From NCBI RefSeq assembly GCF_036173105.1, contig NZ_CP108053.1, positions 930,001 to 994,000 on the forward strand: a stretch of DNA of 64,000 nt. Direction: 5' to 3'. Below are positions 41,425 through 49,258 of this stretch, piece after piece. Source of the DNA: Streptomyces sp. NBC_00287. GTDB taxonomy: Bacteria > Actinomycetota > Actinomycetes > Streptomycetales > Streptomycetaceae. Numbering within the stretch: position 1 is the stretch's first letter; the number at the start of each line of letters is the position of its first letter. Both the position numbers and the translations under genes were made by a program. The notes below the pieces were generated by a model that saw only the letters and a list, made by a program, of their open reading frames with translations, did no database searches and was not told the DNA's origin.

Positions 41425-41952
41425 GTGCATCTACCGGCTTCGCCCGGCTGGCTGCTGGTCGCGCTGTGCGCGGCGACCGGGGCCTACTGTCTGCTGCGCA
41501 TGCGCAGCAACGTCGAGGAGCAGCGCCGGGCCGCGGGCGGCGAGGCGTTGATGGGCTTCGGCATGGCCGCGATGGCCGTGCCCGCCGCGGTGTTCACCCC
41601 GCCTTCGTGGACCTGGCCCGGCTACGCGGTCGTGTTCGGCGTGGCGGCGCTGCGCGCCCTGTGGGCGGCGCGGGCGAGCGCGCACCACCTCCACCATCTG
41701 GTGGGCGCCTCGGCCATGGTCTACATGGCGGTCACGATGTCCGCCTCCCCCGGCCACGGCGCCTCCGGCGTCCCGCTGGTGACGGGCACACTCCTGCTCT
41801 ACTTCACCGGGTACGTACTGCTGACCGGCGTCCGGCTGGTCCCCGTCACCGCGGGCGGCGGCGCTGTACGCCTGGGTGACCGGCCTGAGTTGGCGCGGGC
41901 GTGCCGGCTGTCGATGGGGATCGCGATGCTCGCCATGCTGCTCACCATTTGA
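41425..41952 (+). CDS. DUF5134 polytopic membrane protein
   Basis: A 175-residue protein from the GTG at 41425 with GGGGAGG in front; an earlier in-frame ATG at 41320 lacks one. It has about five membrane helices and a His-rich turn, SAHHLHHLVGASAMVYMAV (about residues 90-108), characteristic of DUF5134 and perhaps a metal or haem site. The stop TGA lies on the edge of the TnpB element (GAATCC), so the last codons may have been altered by the insertion. Confidence 0.83.
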   Translation: MHLPASPGWLLVALCAATGAYCLLRMRSNVEEQRRAAGGEALMGFGMAAMAVPAAVFTPPSWTWPGYAVVFGVAALRALWAARASAHHLHHLVGASAMVYMAVTMSASPGHGASGVPLVTGTLLLYFTGYVLLTGVRLVPVTAGGGAVRLGDRPELARACRLSMGIAMLAMLLTI

Positions 41953-41980
41953 ATCCTCCCCTCCCTGAGGGAGGGGATTC
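41951..41980 (-). ncRNA. Right-end hairpin, probable 3' scaffold end of the TnpB omega RNA
   Basis: GAATC-CT-CCCCTCCC-TGA-GGGAGGGG-ATTC folds into a stem of 8 bp with a 3-base loop, extended by GAATC/GATTC around a bulge. Omega RNAs overlap the 3' end of tnpB and finish at the right end of the element, with the guide taken from the flank, here the tail of the DUF5134 gene. The RNA 5' end cannot be set from sequence. Confidence 0.5.
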
Positions 41981-41985
41981 CTGGC

Positions 41986-43201
41986 TCAGGCCGCCTCCCG
42001 GAGCAGCGCTCCAGGAGGTCTTCCGCCATCAGCACCAGCCGGGTTGAGACCAGCCCGGACGAGCATCACGCGCGCGGAGTTCTTGTCCCGTGGGGACACG
42101 GCTCCGCACGCCGTGCAGGTGTAGGTGCGCTCACCCAGCGGCAGTGCGTGCTTGGCTCTCGCATCGCAGTGCGCGCAGTCCATCGTGGTGTGCGCGGGAT
42201 GTACGAGGCGGATGTCCCGCCCGTGCTTGCGGCCCATCTCGGTCAGCGCCGTCTTGGTGGCGCCGATGGCGGCGTCAGCGGCCTTGCGGGCCATGGTCGT
42301 TTTCGCGAGGAACTTCGGCCGGAAGTCCTCGACAGCAATGACGTCGTGGTCGCGGACCACCTTCTTGGCCCACTTACGGCCGGTGTCCTCACGCTGCCTC
42401 GCGACCTTCTTGTACGCCTTCGCCCGCAGCCTCTTCGCCTCGCGGTAGCCCTTCGATCCCGGCTGCCCCTTCATCGGCTTACGGCGGGCCATCATCCGGT
42501 CGTACCGGGACAGTTCCTCCTTCGCCTTCTTGCCGTGCTCGGCGTGCGGGAGGTCATGGCCGTTGGACGTGGTGGTGGCGGTCTCCTTCACGCCCCAGTC
42601 GATGCCGAGCACACGGCCGGTCGACGGCAGCGGCTGCACCTCGACGGGCACGACGAACGAGCAGTACCAGTGCCCCAGGATGTCCTGGTACACGCGCACC
42701 GAGGACGGCGCGGCCGGCAGGTCGCGCGACCACACCACGGTCAGGATGATGCCCCCGGCCAGATGCAACTGGCCGCCCTTCAGCCGGAACCCGCGCTTCG
42801 TGTAGTTGAGGGTGGGCCGCGCCTCGCGCTTCTTCTTGTGCCTCGGCATCCCGGCCCGCTGCTTCTGCGGCAGGCGTTCCCTGATGTCCTTGTGCGCCTT
42901 GGCGCGGGACCTGCCGAAGTCGCGGATGACCTGCTGCTGGGGAACCGACGAACCCTCACAAAGCCACGGCGTACGGGCGCGGGCCTCGGTCAGCATCCTG
43001 TCGAGCTGCGCCGGACCACACGTCTGCTTCTCCCCGGTGACCTGGTTGTGCAGGTGTACGGCTTTTGGACTTGGCGACGCATTCGTTCCACACCCACCGA
43101 CACCTGCCCCACTCCGCCGTCAGGGCGGTGCGTGCGGTGGACGACACGCGCAGCCGGTTCGTGTAGCGGGCATGCCCGGCCCCCGCAGCAGCAGCCCTCA
43201 C
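41986..43201 (-). pseudogene. tnpB: TnpB RNA-guided endonuclease, interrupted by a frameshift
   Basis: The C-terminal 336 residues (41986-42996) hold the RuvC site, with Asp in VLGIDWGVKETATT, Glu in VIAVEDFRPKF and the last Asp in SPRDKNSARVML, and the zinc ribbon CAHC and CTAC. The N-terminal part lies in another frame (start 43201): YTNRLRVSSTARTALTAEWG, then RCRWVWNECVAKSK. Skipping one A in the run of four (plus-strand TTTT, 43064-43067) joins the frames as VAKSKAVHLHNQVTGEKQTC and so on. TnpB is an omega-RNA-guided DNA nuclease; here it is inactivated unless frameshifting or a sequence error applies. Confidence 0.8.
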
Positions 43202-43548
43202 CTACGCCATCTCGCCCCCCTCACAGTCCCCTGCCGGGACGCCCCGGCATCCCGAACCCTCCGAAGGACCATACGTACGACAGCCGTACACACGTGCACC
43301 GATCCCACAGCCGCCACCCCAACCAGCGATCACAGGCACACGCGTTCGCACAACCTCGGCGGTGCCCACAGGGTTCAGGGCGCTTTCTGCGCCCTGAACC
43401 GGATGTGGCGACATTTTCCGCGTCGCAACACCCGGATGCGATTCCTCCCCCGCATGAACACCGGGGCATCCTCGCAAGAAACTGGTGAGGCCCTCGGCTC
43501 GCGGTCCGGCATTGGCCTCCCGCCCCAGGAGTCGGCGAGTATCGCAGT
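43202..43548. other. Gene-less region upstream of tnpB and PAP2
   Basis: About 350 bases without a convincing gene; open frames on the minus strand here have poor codon use. It should include the left end of the tnpB element, a strong hairpin (43372-43400) and the promoter of the PAP2 gene. Confidence 0.5.
43372..43400. terminator. Perfect 12-bp stem-loop
   Basis: GGTTCAGGGCGC (43372-43383) pairs with GCGCCCTGAACC (43389-43400) around TTTCT. It may be the original terminator of the DUF5134 gene, displaced by the tnpB element, or a left-end hairpin of that element. Confidence 0.5.
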
Positions 43549-44259
43549 ATGCACACCCAGTCCGTCGACTCCCCGACCCGACCGCAGGGTCAGAGGCCCG
43601 CCGCCCGCTGGGCCGGCGCGCTCGCGCTGTGCTCCGCGCTGCTGCTGGCGCTGGTCGCGGTCCGCTGGCACCCGCTGCTGACCCTCGACGGCGACATCGC
43701 CGAGACCACGCACCGCTGGGCGGTCGACGAGTCGGGGCTCACGCACACGTTCCGGATCCTGACGGACTGGGTCTGGGATCCGTGGACCATGCGTATCCTC
43801 TGCGCGGTCGCGGTGCTGTGGCTGCTCTGGCGGCACGCGGCGGTCTGGACGGCCCTCTGGCTGGCGCTCACCACTGCACTGGGCGCCGGGCTGCAACAGG
43901 GCCTGAAGGCCGCCGTGGACCGCTCCCGCCCGGTCTGGGAGGACCCCGTCGACTCCGCTCACTACGCGGCCTTCCCCTCGGGCCACGCCATGACCGCCAC
44001 GGTAGTGTGCGGCCTCCTGTTGTACCTGCTGCACCGCGTGGGCGTCGGCCGCGCGCTCTGGCGTACGGCCGTGGCCGTGGCGGTGGTCTCCGTGGCCGGC
44101 GTCGGTCTGACCCGGGTGTGGCTGGGCGTCCACTGGGCGTCGGACGTCGTCGGCGGCTGGCTGGTGGGCGCCGCGCTGGTGGCGCTGGCGGTGATCGCGT
44201 ACGAACGGTGGCCCGTGCGTTGGACCGACCTCCCCGCGCGGGAGATCACCTCCCCGTAG
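43549..44259 (+). CDS. PAP2-family membrane phosphatase
   Basis: A 236-residue protein with about six membrane helices. The three phosphatase motifs are present: KAAVDRSRP (KX6RP), YAAFPSGHAMTA (PSGH) and LTRVWLGVHWASDVVGG (SRX5HX3D-like with Thr-Arg). It dephosphorylates a lipid phosphate such as phosphatidic acid or undecaprenyl pyrophosphate on the outer face of the membrane. It is followed after 9 bases by the HAD gene and probably shares its message. Confidence 0.88.
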   Translation: MHTQSVDSPTRPQGQRPAARWAGALALCSALLLALVAVRWHPLLTLDGDIAETTHRWAVDESGLTHTFRILTDWVWDPWTMRILCAVAVLWLLWRHAAVWTALWLALTTALGAGLQQGLKAAVDRSRPVWEDPVDSAHYAAFPSGHAMTATVVCGLLLYLLHRVGVGRALWRTAVAVAVVSVAGVGLTRVWLGVHWASDVVGGWLVGAALVALAVIAYERWPVRWTDLPAREITSP

Positions 44260-44268
44260 GATTCGAAA

Positions 44269-44991
44269 ATGACCGCAGTCCTGTTCGACTTCTCCGGCAC
44301 CCTGTTCCGTGTCGAGTCCACCGAGAGCTGGCTGCGCGGGGCGCTCGCCGAGCGGGAAGTGGAGCTGTCCGAGCCTGAGTTGGCCGGGGCCGCTCAGGCG
44401 CTGGAGCGGATGGGAGCGCTGCCGGGCGGGCCGAGTCCGGCCTGGCTGCCGGAGGAGGTCGCGAGCGTCTGGGGCGTGCGGGACAAGAGCCAGGAACTGC
44501 ACCGCGCCGCGTACACCGGCCTGTCCCGGCAGGTCCCGCTCCCCTACGAGGGGCTGCACGACACGCTCTACGAGCGCCATATGACGCCCGCCGCCTGGGC
44601 TCCGTATCCCGACGCGGCCGAGGTGCTCGGCGCGCTGCGGGAGCGCGGGATCGGGGTCGGTGTGGTCAGCAACATCGGCTGGGACCTGCGCCCGGTCTTC
44701 CGGGAGCACGGCCTGGACCGGTATGTGGACGCCTACGTCCTGTCCTTCGAACACGGCATCCAGAAGCCGGATCCCCGGCTGTTCCGGGCCGCCTGCACCG
44801 AGCTCGACGCCGATCCGCGCGAGGTTCTGATGGTCGGCGACGACCGCCGGGCGGACGGCGGGGCCGCGGCGCTGGGCTGCGGGGTGCATTTCGTGGACCA
44901 TCTGCCCGTGGCCGAACGGCCGGACCAACTGCGGCCGGTACTGGAGCTGATCGAGCACCGCCGGTCCGAGGACTCCGGCATCGGCGCCTGA
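44269..44991 (+). CDS. HAD-superfamily hydrolase
   Basis: A 240-residue phosphatase-like protein. Motif I is VLFDFSGTLFRV, in which the second nucleophile-loop position is Ser rather than Asp (DFS in place of DXD), so general acid catalysis may be altered. Motif II VVSNIGWDL, the Lys in HGIQKPDPRLFRAA and motif III VLMVGDDRRADGG are typical. The substrate is not known. Co-oriented and close to the PAP2 gene. Confidence 0.84.
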   Translation: MTAVLFDFSGTLFRVESTESWLRGALAEREVELSEPELAGAAQALERMGALPGGPSPAWLPEEVASVWGVRDKSQELHRAAYTGLSRQVPLPYEGLHDTLYERHMTPAAWAPYPDAAEVLGALRERGIGVGVVSNIGWDLRPVFREHGLDRYVDAYVLSFEHGIQKPDPRLFRAACTELDADPREVLMVGDDRRADGGAAALGCGVHFVDHLPVAERPDQLRPVLELIEHRRSEDSGIGA

Positions 44992-45026
44992 GAAGTCGCC
45001 CGGGGCCACCATCCGGGAGAGTGCAC

Positions 45027-45065
45027 GCCTGCCTTAGGCGATCCCCCGCGTCGCCCAAGGCAGGC
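45027..45065 (+). terminator. Stem-loop terminator after the HAD gene
   Basis: GCCTGCCTTAGGCGA (45027-45041) pairs with TCGCCCAAGGCAGGC (45051-45065) with one mismatch. It lies between the HAD stop and the TetR promoter. Confidence 0.7.
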
Positions 45066-45110
45066 GGCAACCCGAACCCGGTCGCGCAGAGCTCGACCGG
45101 ACGCGCTGAG

Positions 45111-45129
45111 TATAGTTGGCTGGCAGCCA
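45111..45129. promoter_or_regulatory. TetR promoter with autorepression operator
   Basis: TATAGT (45111-45116) is a good -10 box and runs into the perfect dyad TGGCTG-G-CAGCCA (45117-45129), 20 bases before the TetR start. A repressor bound here would block its own promoter. Confidence 0.6.
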
Positions 45130-45149
45130 GTCAACGCAGGAGTTACAGC

Positions 45150-45827
45150 ATGTCCCCGCGCAGCGCCTCGGTCAATGAAGAACTGCGGCGGCGTTCTCGG
45201 GAGCGGCTTTTGCAGGCGGCGGTCGAACTCGTCGGCGAGCACGGCTACGAGGCCACCACGCTGGGCGACATCACCGACCGGGCCGGTTCGGCGCGCGGTC
45301 TGGTCTCGTACTACTTCCCCGGAAAACGCCAGCTCGTCCAGTCCGCGGTGCACCGGCTGATGCACCGCACCCTGGAGGAGGCGCTGGAGCGGGAGCCGCA
45401 CACCGAGGACGGCCGGGAGCGGATGGCCAGGGCCATCGACGCGATCCTGGGACTCGCCCGGGACCGGCCGGTGCTGATGCGCCAGCACATGGCCGGCATC
45501 CTCCAGGCCGAGGGCTTCGTGCAGTGCCCGGAACAGCGCCGCCTCGCCGAACTGCTGCGGGACACCTGCGCCCGGCACGGCTCGATGAACGTCGACACCG
45601 ACTACCCGATGCTGCGCGCCCTGCTCATGGGCGCGGTGTACGCGGCACTGGTCCCGGGGGTGCCGATGCCCGTGCCGGTGCTGCGGGCCGAGCTGTTCAA
45701 GCGCTACCGGCTCGACTGGGAGATGGGAGTCCCGCCGGACACGGAGGCCGTGCCCGGCGGTACGGACGACACGGATCTGTCGCGGTTCTTCGCGACCGGG
45801 GACGAGCCCTCCGCGTCCGGGAGTTGA
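45150..45827 (+). CDS. TetR-family transcriptional regulator
   Basis: A 225-residue regulator from the ATG at 45150, with GCAGGAG 8 bases upstream. The helix-turn-helix is at about residues 13-60: LLQAAVELVGEHGYEATTLG, then DITDRAGSARGLVSYYFPGK. The ligand domain has several Met/Arg-rich helices (LARDRPVLMRQHMAGIL). The operator over its own -10 suggests autorepression. No divergent target is present; the DUF6214 gene is convergent. Confidence 0.87.
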   Translation: MSPRSASVNEELRRRSRERLLQAAVELVGEHGYEATTLGDITDRAGSARGLVSYYFPGKRQLVQSAVHRLMHRTLEEALEREPHTEDGRERMARAIDAILGLARDRPVLMRQHMAGILQAEGFVQCPEQRRLAELLRDTCARHGSMNVDTDYPMLRALLMGAVYAALVPGVPMPVPVLRAELFKRYRLDWEMGVPPDTEAVPGGTDDTDLSRFFATGDEPSASGS

Positions 45828-45829
45828 GC

Positions 45830-46366
45830 TCAGCGCCGGGCGTGACGCGGCGTCAGAAAGCCCGCGTCGCGCGCCTGGGAGATCAGCCTGAGTGACTTGC
45901 GGCGGCTGTGCCCGGTCGCGCACATCACCGCGAGGACGGGGTCGAACCCTTCCTCCTGGGCGGCCCGGTACTCCTGCGCGACCAGCCACCGCCCCTCGAG
46001 GCCACGCGGCCAGGCGGGCCGGGCCCGACGGGGCCCGACCAGCTCCTCCTCGACACCGTCGACCTCATTCTGCGATTCCTCCGCCACCAGCCCGCAGGCC
46101 TCGAACAGGGGCTCCTCGATCCAGTCGGCGAGCACCGTCAGATCGGCCAGGGACAGCGGCGGCTGCGCCCGTACGTCCTCGATGGAGACGCACCCGTCGG
46201 CCACCACGGCGAGCGCCTCGACCCGGGCACCGTCGGCGAATGCGAGCCGTACCTGGAACCACGAGGTCGCGCCCTCGCTCTCCTGCACTTCCCACGCGGG
46301 CCACACGGACACCTGGCCATCCGTCGGACAACGATCAGAAAGATTAAGAAAGGATGCTTCTAGCAC
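45830..46366 (-). CDS. DUF6214 family protein
   Basis: A 178-residue soluble protein of a Streptomyces-specific family. It has an N-terminal beta domain (VSVWPAWEVQESEG, FQVRLAFADGARVEALAVV, VSIEDVRAQPPLSLADLTVL), an acidic linker, and a conserved C-terminal helical part, QEEGFDPVLAVMCATGHSRR, then KSLRLISQARDAGFLTPRHA. The last part resembles sequences that act as small DNA-binding or scaffold tails, but the function is not known. It ends 2 bases from the convergent TetR gene. Confidence 0.78.
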   Translation of the reverse strand: MLEASFLNLSDRCPTDGQVSVWPAWEVQESEGATSWFQVRLAFADGARVEALAVVADGCVSIEDVRAQPPLSLADLTVLADWIEEPLFEACGLVAEESQNEVDGVEEELVGPRRARPAWPRGLEGRWLVAQEYRAAQEEGFDPVLAVMCATGHSRRKSLRLISQARDAGFLTPRHARR

Positions 46367-46510
46367 ACACGGAACGTAACCGCATCATCACATTCCATGA
46401 GAATGGACACGCAAGGCCACTGTGCGCGGCACCCTGTCAGCGCAGCACCGCGGATGCGATGCTGGAAGCACCAGCGCTCTCCTGAGATCCCACGGGTGAG
46501 GAGTTCCGCC

Positions 46511-47854
46511 GTGCTGCATGTCGCCGTCGTCGGCTCAGGGCCGAGCGGGTGTTACGCCGCGCAGAGTCTTGTCCAGCAGGATCCTGCGGTGCGCGTCGAC
46601 GTCCTGGACCGTCTGCCGTGCCCGTACGGCCTGGTCCGGTACGGCGTGGCGCCGGACCACGAGAAGATCAAGTCCCTGCAGAACAACCTGCGGACGGTGC
46701 TGGAGCACGAGCGGGTGCGGTTCCTCGGCGGGATGCAGATCGGCCCGGACGGGATTCCGGCCGCCCGGCTGCGCGAGCTGTACCACGCGGTCGTGTACTG
46801 CGTGGGCGCCGCCACCGACCGGCACCTCGGGATCCCCGGCGAGGATCTGCCGGGCAGCTGGTCGGCGACCCAGTTCGTGTCCTGGTACAGCGCCCATCCG
46901 GACGCCGTCGACGACGGTTTTGTACGCGGCGCACAGTCAGCCGTGGTCATCGGCGTGGGCAATGTCGCGGTGGACGTCGCCCGCATGCTGGCCCGGGGTG
47001 CGGCGGAACTGTCCCCGACGGACATGCCGCAGGCGGCGCTGACCGCGCTGGGCGCGAGCCGGGTGACCGACATCGCCATGGTGGGCCGGCGCGGCCCCTC
47101 ACAGGCCCGTTTCACCACCAAGGAGCTGCGTGAGCTGGGCTCCCTGCCGGACACGGACGTCACCGTGGACCCGGCGGAGGCCGCCCTGGACCCGGCCTGG
47201 GCCGACCCCTCCGCCCTGCCCGGCGCCCAGCGCCGCAATGTGGAGGTACTGCGCGGCTGGGCCGAGACCCCGGCGAGCGACGCGACCCGCCGGATCCATA
47301 TGCGGTTCTTCCTGCGCCCCGTCGAACTCCTCGCCGAGGAAGGCCGCGTGGGCGCCGTCCGCTTCGAGCGGACGCTGCCGGACGGCCAGGGCGGAGTAAC
47401 GGGAACCGGCCAATTCGAGGTGATCGAAGCCCAGTTGGTCCTCCGCTCGGTGGGCTATCGCGGAGTACCACTGGAGGGCCTGCCGTTCGACCCGGCGACC
47501 GGCACCGTGCCTCACAGCGCGGGCCGAGTCCTACGGGACGGCGTGATCAGCCCCGGCGAGTACGTGGCCGGCTGGATCAAGCGGGGCCCGACGGGAGTCA
47601 TCGGCACGAACAGGCCGTGCGCGAAGGAGACGGTGACGTCGCTGATCGAGGACGCCGACCTGCTCGTAGGCAAAGAGGTGCCCGAGGATCCGCTGACCGT
47701 GCTGCAAGCGGAGGGGATCGAGCCGGTGCAGTGGGAGGGTTGGCAGGCGATCGAGAAGGCGGAGGCGGAGCTGGGGGCAATGCTGGGCAGGCGAGTGGTG
47801 AAGCTGGCGGACTGGCAGTCACTGCACGACGCCGCGCACGGGGGCGCGGGCTGA
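46511..47854 (+). CDS. Ferredoxin-NADP reductase (FprA-like flavoprotein)
   Basis: A 447-residue enzyme from the GTG at 46511 with GAGGAG 7 bases upstream. FAD motif HVAVVGSGPSGCYAAQSL at the start, the adrenodoxin reductase signature CPYGLVRYGVAPDHEKIK (about residues 36-53), the NADP motif VVIGVGNVAVDVARML (about 145-160), and the C-terminal GWIKRGPTGVIGTN. It moves electrons between NADPH and ferredoxin, for instance for cytochrome P450 enzymes. Confidence 0.9.
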   Translation: MLHVAVVGSGPSGCYAAQSLVQQDPAVRVDVLDRLPCPYGLVRYGVAPDHEKIKSLQNNLRTVLEHERVRFLGGMQIGPDGIPAARLRELYHAVVYCVGAATDRHLGIPGEDLPGSWSATQFVSWYSAHPDAVDDGFVRGAQSAVVIGVGNVAVDVARMLARGAAELSPTDMPQAALTALGASRVTDIAMVGRRGPSQARFTTKELRELGSLPDTDVTVDPAEAALDPAWADPSALPGAQRRNVEVLRGWAETPASDATRRIHMRFFLRPVELLAEEGRVGAVRFERTLPDGQGGVTGTGQFEVIEAQLVLRSVGYRGVPLEGLPFDPATGTVPHSAGRVLRDGVISPGEYVAGWIKRGPTGVIGTNRPCAKETVTSLIEDADLLVGKEVPEDPLTVLQAEGIEPVQWEGWQAIEKAEAELGAMLGRRVVKLADWQSLHDAAHGGAG

Positions 47855-47926
47855 CCCCGTAGCGAGACACAGAGCAGCAACATCCTGGAAATCAACAAAC
47901 TGTTCAAGCCGCTTACGGTCTCGCCC

Positions 47927-49258
47927 ATGACCTCCACGCACCCCGTCGACGAAGTCCCACCCGCCCGCCAACTGGCCGCCTTCGGCCTACAACACGTCCT
48001 CGCGATGTACGCAGGCGCAGTCGCCGTCCCGCTCATCGTCGGCGGCGCGATGAAACTCCCGCCCGCAGACCTGGCGTATCTCATCACCGCCGACCTCCTG
48101 GTGTGCGGCATCGCCACCCTCATCCAGTGCATCGGCTTCTGGCGCTTCGGCGTCCGGCTGCCGATCATGCAGGGCTGCACCTTCGCGGCCGTATCGCCGA
48201 TGGTGATCATCGGTACGACCGGCGGCGGGCTCCCCGCGATCTACGGCTCGGTGATCATTGCGGGACTCGCCATCATGCTGCTGGCGCCGGTCTTCGGAAA
48301 ACTGCTCCGCTTCTTCCCGCCGCTCGTCACGGGCACCGTCATCCTGATCATCGGTATCTCCCTGCTGCCGGTCGCGGGCAACTGGGCGGCGGGCGGCGCC
48401 GGTTCGGAGGACTTCGGGGAGCCGAAGAACCTCGCGCTCGCGGCGTTCGTGCTGGCGGTGGTCGTGGGCGTGCAGAGGTTCGCGCCGGTTTTCCTGAGCC
48501 GGATCGCCGTGCTGGCCGGCATCGTCGTGGGGCTCGCCGTCGCCGTGCCGTTCGGGTTCACGGACTTCGGCGGGGTGTCCGACGCGGATTGGGTGGGGAT
48601 CAGCACGCCGTTCCACTTCGGCGCCCCGACCTTCGAGGTGTCGGCGATCGTCTCCATGCTCGTGGTGGCCCTGGTGTGCATGACCGAGACGACCGGTGAC
48701 TTCATCGCGGTCAGCGAGATGACCGACCGCAAGGTGGACGCACGGTCCCTGTCCGACGGACTGCGTGCGGACGGCCTGTCGACCGTGCTCGGCGGTGTTT
48801 TCAACACCTTCCCCTACACGGCGTACGCGCAGAACGTCGGCCTGGTCGGTATGACCCGGGTGCGCAGCCGCTGGGTCGTCGCCGCGGCGGGTGGCATTCT
48901 CGTCCTGCTCGGGCTGCTGCCCAAGCTGGGCGCGGTGGTCGCGGCGATACCGGCGCCGGTGCTGGGCGGTGCGGGTCTGGTGATGTTCGGCACGGTGGCC
49001 GCGAGCGGCCTGCGGACTCTCGCTCAGGTCGACTTCCAGGGCAACAACAACCTGACGGTGGTGGCGGTTTCGGTCGCCATGGGTGTGCTGCCGGTGGGCG
49101 TGCCGACGCTCTACGACGAGTTCCCGGACTGGTTCCAGACAGTGATGCACAGCGGGATCAGCGCCGGGTGCCTGACGGCGATCGTGCTGAACCTGCTCTT
49201 CAACCACCTTCCCTCGAAGGCGTCGATCGAGGTGGCGGCCCGGGAAGAGGTGGCCTAA
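47927..49258 (+). CDS. NCS2-family purine/uracil permease
   Basis: A 443-residue transporter with about 14 membrane segments in the NAT/NCS2 fold. Signature parts: FGLQHVLAMYAGAVAVPLIV (QH motif in helix 1), GCTFAAVSPMVIIG (helix 3 strand), TETTGDFIAVSEMTDRKVDA (helix 8 Glu) and FNTFPYTAYAQNVGLVGMTR (helix 10, where the motif Q-N-x-G is clear). It takes up xanthine, uric acid or uracil with protons. The stop overlaps the P-type ATPase gene by 4 bases, convergently. Confidence 0.9.
   Translation: MTSTHPVDEVPPARQLAAFGLQHVLAMYAGAVAVPLIVGGAMKLPPADLAYLITADLLVCGIATLIQCIGFWRFGVRLPIMQGCTFAAVSPMVIIGTTGGGLPAIYGSVIIAGLAIMLLAPVFGKLLRFFPPLVTGTVILIIGISLLPVAGNWAAGGAGSEDFGEPKNLALAAFVLAVVVGVQRFAPVFLSRIAVLAGIVVGLAVAVPFGFTDFGGVSDADWVGISTPFHFGAPTFEVSAIVSMLVVALVCMTETTGDFIAVSEMTDRKVDARSLSDGLRADGLSTVLGGVFNTFPYTAYAQNVGLVGMTRVRSRWVVAAAGGILVLLGLLPKLGAVVAAIPAPVLGGAGLVMFGTVAASGLRTLAQVDFQGNNNLTVVAVSVAMGVLPVGVPTLYDEFPDWFQTVMHSGISAGCLTAIVLNLLFNHLPSKASIEVAAREEVA

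Larger units (their letters stand above)
41951..43201 (-). mobile_element. IS200/IS605-type element carrying only tnpB (IS1341-like)
   Basis: The element holds a tnpB reading frame on the minus strand and ends, past the tnpB stop, in a strong imperfect palindrome (41951-41980), as expected for the right end of IS605-type elements. No tnpA is present. The left end is not resolved; it lies somewhere above 43201. The insertion lies directly against the DUF5134 stop codon. Confidence 0.7.

Noticed and set aside
43372..43400. CRISPR-like repeat
   Set aside because: A single hairpin with no repeats or spacers; no CRISPR array or cas gene is present in the window.
43221..43556. 111-codon minus-strand frame upstream of tnpB
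   Set aside because: Cys/Arg/Gly-rich random-looking translation crossing a perfect hairpin; not supported.
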